From: Verrucomicrobiia bacterium
Lineage (GTDB): Bacteria > Verrucomicrobiota > Verrucomicrobiia > JABWAM01
NCBI GenBank assembly: GCA_013360985.1
Contig: JABWAM010000158.1
Span: 1 to 5,821 of the forward strand
Reading direction: 5' to 3'
DNA length: 5,821 nucleotides
The notes under the pieces: model-generated
Database searches by the model: none
What the model was told of the DNA's origin: nothing
Seen by the model: the letters and a program-made list of their open reading frames with translations, nothing else
In this document: positions 1 to 5,821 of the stretch, piece after piece
Numbering within the stretch: the stretch's first letter is position 1
How the letters are laid out: each line of letters begins with the position of its first letter
Translations under genes and position numbers: made by a program

Positions 1-1
1 G

Positions 2-205
2 GTTCGTGTCCTGGCCGGTTCGATGGTCGTGATCAGCGTCGCGCTCGCGTGGCTTCTCAGCCCGTGGTGGATGCTCCTGGCCGCGTTCGTCGGCCTCAAC
101 CTCATCCAATCGGCGTTCACCGGGTGCTGCCCCGCGACGCGCATCCTTGGCAAACTGGGCGTCGGGAAAGGGAGATGCTGCGGCGGCGAAGATTCCGCGT
201 CTTGA
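2..205 (+). CDS. DUF2892 (YgaP-type) inner-membrane protein, 3' part
   Basis: The frame is open from base 2 to a TGA at 203-205, so the gene starts upstream of the window. What remains has two closely spaced hydrophobic stretches (from MVVISVALAWLL, then MLLAAFVGLNLIQ) joined by a short SPWW turn. They are followed by the family's signature end: A-F-V-G-L-N-L-x-Q-S-A-F-T-G-x-C-P and then I-L-x-K-L-G-V. This matches, from memory, the short DUF2892/YgaP transmembrane domain found alone or fused behind rhodanese domains. It would sit in the inner membrane; its biochemical role is not established. The ATG at base 23 is probably internal, because the residues before it (R-V-L-A-G-S) fit the family's R-x-x-A-G start of helix 1. 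The tail has extra Cys pairs (TGCC and GRCC) that could be redox- or metal-related, which is speculation. Whether a rhodanese domain or gene lies upstream cannot be seen here. Confidence 0.72.
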   Translation, partial: VRVLAGSMVVISVALAWLLSPWWMLLAAFVGLNLIQSAFTGCCPATRILGKLGVGKGRCCGGEDSAS

Positions 206-232
206 TCGCGGTCGCGCCCTCGCATTTTTTTT
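195..232 (+). terminator. Possible rho-independent terminator after the DUF2892 gene
   Basis: An inverted repeat CCGCG (195-199) / CGCGG (207-211) spans the stop codon, and a run of eight T residues lies at 225-232. A smaller GCG (214-216) / CGC (221-223) stem sits almost directly before the T run. The T run stands out in this GC-rich sequence and lies just after a stop codon, which favours termination. However, the better stem is 13 bases from the T tract and the nearer stem is only 3 bp, so this is not a textbook terminator. Confidence 0.35.
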
Positions 233-371
233 GGTCTAAACGCCTCATTCGGCCGGAAAATTTGCGGATTTTTGGGATTTCTTGTTTCCCTTCGGCTCGT
301 CTCGGTGGAGAGTGATTGTCCGCCTTTCACAAGTCCGATTTGCCATTCCCCATCCTTTCCCTGGAGCCTCT
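206..371 (+). promoter_or_regulatory. Intergenic leader upstream of nrdJ
   Basis: This 166-base non-coding stretch presumably holds the nrdJ promoter and 5' leader. Bases about 225-290 are clearly richer in A and T than the flanking genes, as expected of a promoter region, and include a small AAAAT/ATTTT dyad around TTGCGG (near 257-271). I could not find a convincing -35/-10 pair, a palindromic NrdR-box-like AT-rich 16-mer, or the conserved B12-box of a cobalamin riboswitch. Regulation therefore cannot be assigned from the sequence. Confidence 0.4.
363..366 (+). promoter_or_regulatory. Ribosome binding site of nrdJ
   Basis: GGAG lies five bases before the ATG at 372. This decides the start. 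The frame could also open at a TTG at 282, but that would add 30 residues without resemblance to the family. Confidence 0.6.
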
Positions 372-3300
372 ATGACGACTGTTCTCGAACCTCCGATGGT
401 CGCGCCTTCGCGCGACGGCACGCGTAAACCCGTTCGCGCCCGGAAGGGGCTTGTTTGGCCCCGCGTTTTCACCCGCAAGGGAGTCCATCCTTACGAGGAA
501 ATCACCTGGGCGCGCAGCGACGTCAGCATCAGCAACGATCGGGGGGAGACCATCTTTGTTCAGCGCGGAGTCGAGCATCCCGATTTCTGGTCGCCCACCG
601 CCGTTAAAATTGCCGCGAGCAAATACTTCTACGGCGACGCGAAAATCCCCGGCGCGCGCGAGAACTCGATTCGCGACCTCATCGATCGCGTCGTCAAAAC
701 AATCCGCAGTTGGGGCGAGGCGACGGACCACATATTTGCCTCGGCGAAGGACGCGCAGATTTTCGAGGAGGAACTGACCTGGCTCCTCGTCCATCAGCAC
801 GGGGCGTTCAACAGCCCCGTCTGGTTCAACTGCGGCCTGTGGCATCATCGCCGGATCAACGAAGGCGAAGCCTCCGGTTACTACTTTGACCGCAAGAGCG
901 GAAAGGCGCAGCGCTCGCCCGGTCCCTATCACTATCCGCAGTGCTCCGCCTGTTTCATCCTCGATATCGGGGACGATATGGAGAGCATCCTCGATCACGC
1001 GATGAAGGAGGGGCGACTGTTCAAGTTCGGCTCCGGAACGGGGACGAACTTCTCCTCGCTCCGCTCCTCGCGCGAGAAGGTCTCGGGCGGCGGGCGCGCG
1101 AGCGGCCCGCTCTCCTTCATGCGCATCTTCGATTCCGTCGCCGGCGCCGTGAAGAGCGGCGGCAAGACCCGTCGCGCGGCCAAGATGGACATCCTCAACG
1201 TGACTCATCCCGATATCCGCGAGTTCATCTGGGCGAAGAAGACCCAGGAGGACATCGGACGGATCCTCACCCGCGAGCACGGCTATTCCAGTTCCATGGA
1301 CGGACTGATCTATCACGACACGCTTCGTTTTCAGAATTCGAATCAATCGGTGCGCGTCACCCGGGATTTCATGGAGGCCGTGCTGGCCGATGGGGAATTT
1401 TGGACGAAGTATGTGCGCACGGGGCAGCCTTGTGAAAAACACCGCGCGCGGGGGCTCCTGCGTGAAATGGCGGAAAGCGCTTGGGACAACGCCGAACCGG
1501 GGATCCAGTACGATGACCACTCGAACGATTGGCATACCTGCCCGAATTCGGGGCGAATCAACGCCTCCAACCCGTGCAGCGAGTATTTCTTTCTCGACAA
1601 CACCGCCTGCAATCTTGCGTCGCTCCGTCTGACGAGCTTCCTCGACGCCGAAGATCGTTTCGACACAAAACGTTTTCGCGCGGCAGTGCGCACGTTCTTT
1701 CTCGCGCAGGAGCTCATCGTGGATAACGCGAGCTATCCGACTGCTCAGATCTGCGAGATGAGCCACAAGTTCCGGACGATCGGGCTGGGCTATGCCGACG
1801 CCGGCGCTCTGCTCCTGGCTCTGGCGTTGCCCTACGACTCCGAGGCGGGCCGCCAGTTCATCGGGGCTCTCACGGGGATCATGACCGGCGAGGCCTATCT
1901 CATGTCGGCGCGCATCGCCGAGCAGATCGGTCCGTTTGCGGGTTTTGAGGAAAACCGCGAGCCGATGCGGCGCGTGATGCGCAAGCATGCCGGGCTCGCC
2001 CATGACCTCGTCGCCGAAATCCGGCGCGCCAATCCGGACCTCGAGCCGTACGCGGAAGAGTCCGCGCGCGTTTGGGACGAATGCTGCGCTTACGGCGAGA
2101 AGCATGGGTGGCGCAACGCGCAGGCCACGGTCATCGCGCCGACCGGCACCATTTCCTTTCTGATGGACTGCGACACGCTCGGCATCGAGCCGGATTTCGC
2201 GTTGGTGAAATTCAAAAGCTGCGCCGGCGGCGGGCACCTCAAGATCGTCAATCAGATGGTTCCCCGCGCCCTAAGAAAACTCGGCTACAGCGACGCGCAT
2301 GCCAAAGATCTTTTTGTTTGGCTTGCCGGCACAATGACGCTGCGCAGCGATTGTCCGATCAATCGCGCTTCGCTCAAGGCGAAGGGTTTGAATGACGCCG
2401 AACTGGACCGCCTCGAAGCTGCCGTCGCCAACACGGCGACCCTGACGCAGGTGACGAACGCGGGGACGCTTGGAGAGGCGGCGCTCGCCCGCCTCGGTTA
2501 CCAACCGGAGCAATATGCGGCGAAGGGTTTCAACCTTCTCAAGGAAATCGGTTTTTCCCACGAGGATATCGCCGCGTCGGACGAGGTGATTTGCGGTCGT
2601 TTCAGCATCGAAGGCGCGCCTCACATCAAGCCCGAGCACCTCGGGGTGTTCAGTTGCGCGAACGTCTGCGGAAACGGCAAGCAGTTCATCCGGCCGATGG
2701 CTCACATCGAGATGATGGGATACGCCCAACGTTGGATTAGCGGGTCCATCTCCAAAACCGTCAACCTGCCTCACAGCGTCACGGTGGAGGATATCGAGCA
2801 GATCTATATCCAGGCGTGGAAGCTCGGGGTGAAGTCCGTAGCGGTCTACCGCGACGGCTCCAAGGGTGTCGCCCCGCTCTCATCGGGCGGGAAGAAGAAA
2901 GAGAGCGAAGCTGCGGCGACCGCCGAAAAACTGAAGCAAGCGACTGCGCACGTGATGCAGCTCGAGAAAAAACTTGCCGAACGCGATCTCGAGATCGAGC
3001 GGCTTCGAAAGTTCGGCGCGGCGCAGGCAGCGGCTTCTCGTCGCCGTCCGCCGCTCCGCCGCTTCGGGGAGACCCACAAGTTCACGATTGGCGGAGCGCA
3101 CAAGGGGTATCTGACCGTCAACCTGTATGAGGACGGTTCTCCGTGCGAGGTCTTTCTCACGATGAACAAGGAGGGCACGTTCGCCTCAGGCATGGCCGAC
3201 GTATTCGCCAAGTTCCTGTCGCTCGCGATCCAGCATGGGATTCCTCTCAAGGAGATCGCGGAGAGCTTCAAGCACACCCGATTCGAGCCGTGCGGCTTCG

Positions 3301-3626
3301 TGGACAATCCGCGCCTGCGCAGCTGTGATTCCGTGGTGGATTACGTGGTTCGCTACCTCGAGCTTGTCGAAACGGACAAAGGGCAGGGGCTCCTCGATTT
3401 TAACCGCCCGCCGCCGGCGGAAACGTTGAACCCAAGCGCATCGTCCAACGGGAACGGGCATGAGCCCGCGACGGAAACGCCCGCGCCGCCGCGTCAAAGT
3501 GCGGCCGCCGTCGGCGTCAGCAACGGGAAATACAGCGAATGTCCCTCCTGCGGCAGCCGGAACCTCCGTCAGGCCGGCGCCTGCATGGCCTGCCAGGACT
3601 GCGGCTGGAGCGCCGGCTGCGGGTGA
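372..3626 (+). CDS. nrdJ: Adenosylcobalamin-dependent class II ribonucleotide reductase
   Basis: NrdJ reduces ribonucleotides (diphosphates in this subfamily) to deoxyribonucleotides in the cytoplasm, using a thiyl radical generated from adenosylcobalamin and needing no oxygen. The product is 1084 aa. The family N-terminus begins near residue 27 (VFTRKGVHPYEE), followed by HQHGAFNSPVWFNCG. Cys194 in CSACF is the likely first redox cysteine. GSGTGTNFSSLRS (220-232) follows. NPCSE supplies Asn400, the thiyl Cys402 and Glu404, and Cys413 eleven residues on is the redox partner, the spacing I recall for Thermotoga NrdJ. APTGTI (589-594) is the phosphate-binding turn. A coiled coil (about 851-879) precedes a TSCPD domain (about 900-997), a Pro/Ala-rich linker and a six-cysteine tail. 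The frame is intact and all key residues are present. GGAG before the ATG sets the start. The family is highly confident; subunit organisation is not known. Confidence 0.97.
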   Translation: MTTVLEPPMVAPSRDGTRKPVRARKGLVWPRVFTRKGVHPYEEITWARSDVSISNDRGETIFVQRGVEHPDFWSPTAVKIAASKYFYGDAKIPGARENSIRDLIDRVVKTIRSWGEATDHIFASAKDAQIFEEELTWLLVHQHGAFNSPVWFNCGLWHHRRINEGEASGYYFDRKSGKAQRSPGPYHYPQCSACFILDIGDDMESILDHAMKEGRLFKFGSGTGTNFSSLRSSREKVSGGGRASGPLSFMRIFDSVAGAVKSGGKTRRAAKMDILNVTHPDIREFIWAKKTQEDIGRILTREHGYSSSMDGLIYHDTLRFQNSNQSVRVTRDFMEAVLADGEFWTKYVRTGQPCEKHRARGLLREMAESAWDNAEPGIQYDDHSNDWHTCPNSGRINASNPCSEYFFLDNTACNLASLRLTSFLDAEDRFDTKRFRAAVRTFFLAQELIVDNASYPTAQICEMSHKFRTIGLGYADAGALLLALALPYDSEAGRQFIGALTGIMTGEAYLMSARIAEQIGPFAGFEENREPMRRVMRKHAGLAHDLVAEIRRANPDLEPYAEESARVWDECCAYGEKHGWRNAQATVIAPTGTISFLMDCDTLGIEPDFALVKFKSCAGGGHLKIVNQMVPRALRKLGYSDAHAKDLFVWLAGTMTLRSDCPINRASLKAKGLNDAELDRLEAAVANTATLTQVTNAGTLGEAALARLGYQPEQYAAKGFNLLKEIGFSHEDIAASDEVICGRFSIEGAPHIKPEHLGVFSCANVCGNGKQFIRPMAHIEMMGYAQRWISGSISKTVNLPHSVTVEDIEQIYIQAWKLGVKSVAVYRDGSKGVAPLSSGGKKKESEAAATAEKLKQATAHVMQLEKKLAERDLEIERLRKFGAAQAAASRRRPPLRRFGETHKFTIGGAHKGYLTVNLYEDGSPCEVFLTMNKEGTFASGMADVFAKFLSLAIQHGIPLKEIAESFKHTRFEPCGFVDNPRLRSCDSVVDYVVRYLELVETDKGQGLLDFNRPPPAETLNPSASSNGNGHEPATETPAPPRQSAAAVGVSNGKYSECPSCGSRNLRQAGACMACQDCGWSAGCG

Positions 3627-3675
3627 GAACCCGCGCGTCGCGCCGCCGTCTTTCGGGCTCGCGCTCCGGCGGGTT

Positions 3676-3698
3676 CGCCCATCCCGACGCGATGGGCG
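3676..3698. repeat. 8-bp inverted repeat between nrdJ and the transferase gene
   Basis: CGCCCATC (3676-3683) and GATGGGCG (3691-3698) are exact inverted copies around a 7-base loop. The repeat lies 50 bases after the nrdJ stop. It could be an RNA hairpin that ends or stabilises the nrdJ message, but no T tract follows, so it is not a canonical intrinsic terminator. The remainder of the 164-base gap (3627-3790) is GC-rich and holds no gene I can support. Confidence 0.45.
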
Positions 3699-3790
3699 GG
3701 TGCGTTCGGGCGGCGTGCGCAAGGAGGACGCCGCGGTCGGGGCGCAATTGCGGTTGACCTCGCCGGTCGGTTGCGCGAACCGGGCGTGTC

Positions 3791-4723
3791 ATGCCTCTGT
3801 CCGATCTTCTGGCGCGCTCCGCGGCGGCGGTGGTGGGCGCCGCGCTCCTTTCCTGCGCGCTCTGTCCGTTCCTGGCGAAGGCCGCTCCTCGCCTCGGCCT
3901 CATGGATGCGCCGGACGAAGATCGCAAACGGCACGGCCGCCCGATCCCGCTCGTCGGAGGAATCGCCGTATGGCTGGCTGCGGGTTTCGCGCTGTTTCTG
4001 ACGGATCGCGCCGCGCTCCTCGCATGGGGATGGATTGGACTCATGGGAGGGGTGGGATTGACGGATGACTTGATCGGATGGCGCGCGGGTCCGAAGCTGG
4101 CGCTGCAGTTTGGGGTTTCTTGCGTTTTAGCCGCGATCGCTCTTGCCGTCTCTCCGTCGAAAGGGAGTGACGGGGAGGTTGTTGTCGCGCTCTGTGGTTT
4201 TCTCTTGGCGCTGGTTGTGCTCGTCAACGCATTCAACTTTACCGACAACAGCAACGGCCAGTGCGCCGGCCTCGCCGTCGTGAGCCTTGGCGCGGAGGGC
4301 CTCGTGCTCGGTGCGCGCGGCGGCGAATCGTCCGGATTCTTTCCGTTGATTTTCGCCGCCGCGTTTTTGGGGTTCTTGATATGGAACTATCCTTCCGCGC
4401 GCGTTTTTCTTGGGGACTGCGGCAGCCATCTCGCCGGTTGCGCGGTGGCCTTCGCGGGCCTGACGGTTGTTGAGGACGCCGGTTCGTCTGCGCGGATCGC
4501 CGACTTTCTTGGCCTTGGATTGCTCGCCTTCGTTCCCTTGCTGGATTTCTCTGTCGCGGTGGGAGGTCGCCTCCTCCGCGGTCAGGCGCCATGGAAGGGA
4601 GATATGACCCATCTCTTCCATCGTCTCGTTGCGCGGGGAATGAAGCCTGCGGCGGCGGTTGCCGCGCTCTGGCTCGCCGCGCTTGTCGCGTCCGCCCTGG
4701 GAGCGCTCATCCTGCTGCGGTAA
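3791..4723 (+). CDS. WecA/MraY-family polyprenyl-phosphate sugar-1-phosphate transferase
   Basis: Members of this integral membrane family (glycosyltransferase family 4) move a sugar-1-phosphate, often GlcNAc-1-P from UDP-GlcNAc, onto undecaprenyl phosphate at the cytoplasmic face. This starts O-antigen, teichoic-acid-like or capsule glycans. The 310-aa product is hydrophobic throughout, with many membrane helices. Family motifs appear in order: D-x-P-D-E-D-R-K-R-H (39-48) with P-L-V-G-G (53-57), G-L-T-D-D with Asp92/Asp93 (89-93), N-A-F-N-F-T-D-N-S-N-G (146-156), R-V-F-L-G-D-C-G-S (204-212), and H-L-F-H-R-L (274-279) matching the HHR loop. It lacks the MraY-specific sequence and resembles WecA/TagO more. 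In D-N-S-N-G, Asn155 replaces the second Asp of the usual D-G-x-D-G. The frame is closed by TGA at 3755-3757 and has no other start before the ATG at 3791, so this start is firm even though no clear Shine-Dalgarno is visible. The sugar substrate and glycan product cannot be told. Confidence 0.88.
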   Translation: MPLSDLLARSAAAVVGAALLSCALCPFLAKAAPRLGLMDAPDEDRKRHGRPIPLVGGIAVWLAAGFALFLTDRAALLAWGWIGLMGGVGLTDDLIGWRAGPKLALQFGVSCVLAAIALAVSPSKGSDGEVVVALCGFLLALVVLVNAFNFTDNSNGQCAGLAVVSLGAEGLVLGARGGESSGFFPLIFAAAFLGFLIWNYPSARVFLGDCGSHLAGCAVAFAGLTVVEDAGSSARIADFLGLGLLAFVPLLDFSVAVGGRLLRGQAPWKGDMTHLFHRLVARGMKPAAAVAALWLAALVASALGALILLR

Positions 4724-4741
4724 TCGAAAGGGTCTTCGGCG

Positions 4742-4763
4742 GGAGCAAATCAGGCTTCCTTTT
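4742..4763 (+). terminator. Possible weak terminator of the transferase gene
   Basis: The 59-base gap between the convergent genes (4724-4782) contains GGAGC (4742-4746) and GCTTCC (4754-4759). These can pair as a 5-bp stem with one bulged T around a 7-base loop, followed by TTTT (4760-4763) on the + strand. It lies 18 bases after the stop, in a sensible place, but the stem is short. No matching T tract serves the opposite strand, so termination of ribF is not explained. Confidence 0.3.
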
Positions 4764-4782
4764 CCGGATCTCCCTTCTCCTG

Positions 4783-5709
4783 CTAATCGTGCGCCAGCTT
4801 CGCGGCGGCGAGGAGATCGAGGAGGATCTGACTCGAGAGGGAGGTCGTGTCAGGGAATTTTTTCTCCCCTCGCAGTCGCTCGATGAGATCCACGCGCAGA
4901 TGATAGCCGTAGAGGTCGCCCGAGAAATCGATGAGGTGCGCCTCGACGCGCATGGCGCCGCCCGTCTTCACGGTCGGACGCGTTCCGACATTGACCGCCG
5001 CGGCGAACACTTCGCCCTCGACGAGCACGCGCGCCGCATAGACGCCCTTCGCGGGGAGGACCTCGTTCTCGACATGAAGATTCGCAGTCGGAATTCCCAT
5101 CTTTCGTCCGAGGGCATCGCCCGGTTCGACGCGTCCGACAATTTGGTACGGTCGACCGAGGCGCGCATTGGCCGCCTTGATGTTCCCCTTGGCAATGAGC
5201 CGACGGATGGCGGTGCTGCTCACCGCGTGGCCTTCGACTTCTACCGCGGGCACCTCGATGGTTTCGATGGCGCGGAGCGCGGCCCACTGATGCAAAAGAG
5301 TGAAATCTCCGTCGCGGTCGCGTCCAAATCGCCAACGAGGGCCGACCACAACTCCTCGGAGCATCGGCACGCAGCGATGGAGACGATCGAGGAACGCCCG
5401 AGGCTCGATGCGCGCCAGGCCGGGCGTGAAATCCATCACCAGCGTGAAGTCCGCGCCGAATGAGGAGAAGAGTTCGATGTCCTGCATCTCGGTGGTGAGC
5501 AGAGGCGGACATTCTCGGGGCCGCAACACCTTGGCGGGGTGCGGATGGAAGGTCAGCATTCCTGCGTCGCTGCCTGTCGTCATGGCGAGGCGCGCGGCCT
5601 TTCGGATGACGGCTTGATGGCCAAGATGGACGCCGTCGAACACGCCGACTGCGAGAACGATCGGGCGCGGATTGCGTCCCAACTCTTTGAGGTTCCGATA
5701 GAGACGCAT
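4783..5709 (-). CDS. ribF: Bifunctional riboflavin kinase / FMN adenylyltransferase RibF
   Basis: RibF phosphorylates riboflavin to FMN and then adenylates FMN to FAD in the cytoplasm, supplying flavin cofactors. The product is 308 aa, the usual length. The N-terminal FAD synthetase domain shows G-V-F-D-G-V-H-L-G-H-Q (22-32, nucleotidyltransferase motif), T-F-H-P-H-P (53-58), V-V-G-P-R-W-R-F-G-R-D-R-x-G-D (121-135) and S-S-T-A-I-R (164-169). The C-terminal riboflavin kinase domain shows G-R-K-M-G-I-P-T-A-N-L (201-211, the PTAN metal/ATP loop), K-G-V-Y-A (221-225), N-V-G-T-R-P-T (240-246), V-E-A-H-L with the likely catalytic Glu256, and L-R-G-E-K-K-F (279-285). Both active sites look complete. 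The ATG at 5707-5709 is chosen because it puts FDG near residue 25 as in relatives. An ATG at 5805 would add 32 unrelated residues across the inverted repeats. A weak GGA lies nine bases upstream. The gene is convergent with the transferase gene, and its usual upstream partners are not in view. Confidence 0.96.
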   Translation of the reverse strand: MRLYRNLKELGRNPRPIVLAVGVFDGVHLGHQAVIRKAARLAMTTGSDAGMLTFHPHPAKVLRPRECPPLLTTEMQDIELFSSFGADFTLVMDFTPGLARIEPRAFLDRLHRCVPMLRGVVVGPRWRFGRDRDGDFTLLHQWAALRAIETIEVPAVEVEGHAVSSTAIRRLIAKGNIKAANARLGRPYQIVGRVEPGDALGRKMGIPTANLHVENEVLPAKGVYAARVLVEGEVFAAAVNVGTRPTVKTGGAMRVEAHLIDFSGDLYGYHLRVDLIERLRGEKKFPDTTSLSSQILLDLLAAAKLAHD

Positions 5710-5821
5710 AATGAAATTTCCGCACAGCCGTCCCACAGGTTCTTGAAAAAGGTGTTGGATTGAGCGGTTTTGCCCTGCCACACAGCAGGGATGAAAAAAC
5801 AACATCCCAATCCAACGCGGT
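5710..5821 (-). promoter_or_regulatory. Leader region upstream of ribF
   Basis: This 112-base non-coding stretch precedes ribF and runs off the window. It is dominated by inverted repeats (listed separately). I see no conserved FMN riboswitch (RFN element) core in it and no convincing sigma-70 promoter on the ribF strand. The promoter may lie beyond the window, or the gene may be transcribed from further upstream. Confidence 0.4.
5754..5816. repeat. Nested, partly exclusive inverted repeats upstream of ribF
   Basis: An outer exact 9-bp inverted repeat, GTTGGATTG (5754-5762) and CAATCCAAC (5808-5816), encloses two further ones. CCCTGC (5773-5778) pairs with GCAGGG (5785-5790) around a 6-base loop. 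GGGATG (5788-5793) pairs with CATCCC (5803-5808) around an A-rich 9-base loop. The two inner hairpins share bases 5788-5790, so they cannot form together, and the second also touches the outer arm at 5808. Possible roles are an RNA switch in the ribF leader, a terminator of an upstream gene on the minus strand, or a dispersed palindromic repeat. The pairing is seen; the role is not. Confidence 0.55.

Noticed and set aside
282..371. N-terminal extension of nrdJ from a TTG at 282
   Set aside because: The 30 added residues do not resemble the family, and a GGAG sits at the right distance before the ATG at 372.
327..2237. Long 636-codon open frame on the minus strand opposite nrdJ
   Set aside because: It lies wholly antisense to an unmistakable nrdJ, its translation is rich in Arg, Ala and His with no family motif, and long antisense frames are expected in GC-rich genes.
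3721..3727. Perfect Shine-Dalgarno-like AAGGAGG in the nrdJ-transferase gap
   Set aside because: No ATG, GTG or TTG lies at a workable distance downstream; the first TTG is 20 bases away and opens only the shadow frame. The transferase ATG is more than 60 bases away.
3754..3759. TTGACC resembling a -35 promoter box ahead of the transferase gene
   Set aside because: No -10-like hexamer occurs 16-18 bases downstream, where the sequence is GC-rich. A single hexamer is not enough to call a promoter.
3460..4068. 202-codon plus-strand frame bridging nrdJ and the transferase gene
   Set aside because: It overlaps both real genes in another frame, and its product is an Arg/Pro/Ala-rich sequence typical of a shadow frame.
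4591..5463. 290-codon open frame on the plus strand across the transferase end and ribF
   Set aside because: It overlaps the end of the transferase gene and is antisense to ribF, whose motifs are complete. Its own translation shows no recognisable domain.
5754..5816. Small mobile element bounded by 9-bp terminal inverted repeats
   Set aside because: The 63-base unit shows no flanking target-site duplication and no second copy in the window; a structured leader or palindromic repeat fits as well.

Overview
This is a GC-rich bacterial chromosomal segment with ordinary housekeeping gene content. It holds a partial small membrane-protein gene, a complete adenosylcobalamin-dependent (class II) ribonucleotide reductase gene (nrdJ), a WecA/MraY-family polyprenyl-phosphate sugar-phosphate transferase gene, and, on the opposite strand, the FMN/FAD synthesis gene ribF. 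The NrdJ build (RNR barrel, TSCPD domain, Cys-rich tail) and the transferase's D-N-x-N-G variant of the usual D-G-x-D-G motif suggest the Verrucomicrobiota/Planctomycetota neighbourhood. That placement is an inference from family resemblance remembered without a search, and no marker in the window proves it. I saw no phage, insertion sequence, CRISPR, tRNA or rRNA signature.

Layout: bases 2-205 (+) are the 3' end of a DUF2892/YgaP-type two-helix membrane protein that begins upstream of the window. Bases 206-371 are a locally AT-rich non-coding leader with a T8 tract near its start. Bases 372-3626 (+) are nrdJ (1084 aa). Bases 3627-3790 are a GC-rich gap with one 8-bp inverted repeat. Bases 3791-4723 (+) are the WecA-like integral membrane transferase (310 aa). 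Bases 4724-4782 separate convergent genes and may carry a weak terminator. Bases 4783-5709 (-) are ribF (308 aa). Bases 5710-5821 are the leader upstream of ribF, with nested and overlapping inverted repeats.

The genes do not form an obvious pathway. NrdJ makes deoxyribonucleotides using coenzyme B12. The transferase would start a lipid-linked glycan. RibF makes flavin cofactors. The 164-bp gap between nrdJ and the transferase does not argue for tight translational coupling, and ribF faces the others. I did not find an undescribed system. The points worth a second look are local: a four-heptad coiled coil inserted in NrdJ, an Asn in place of a conserved acidic residue in the transferase, and the alternative hairpins upstream of ribF.
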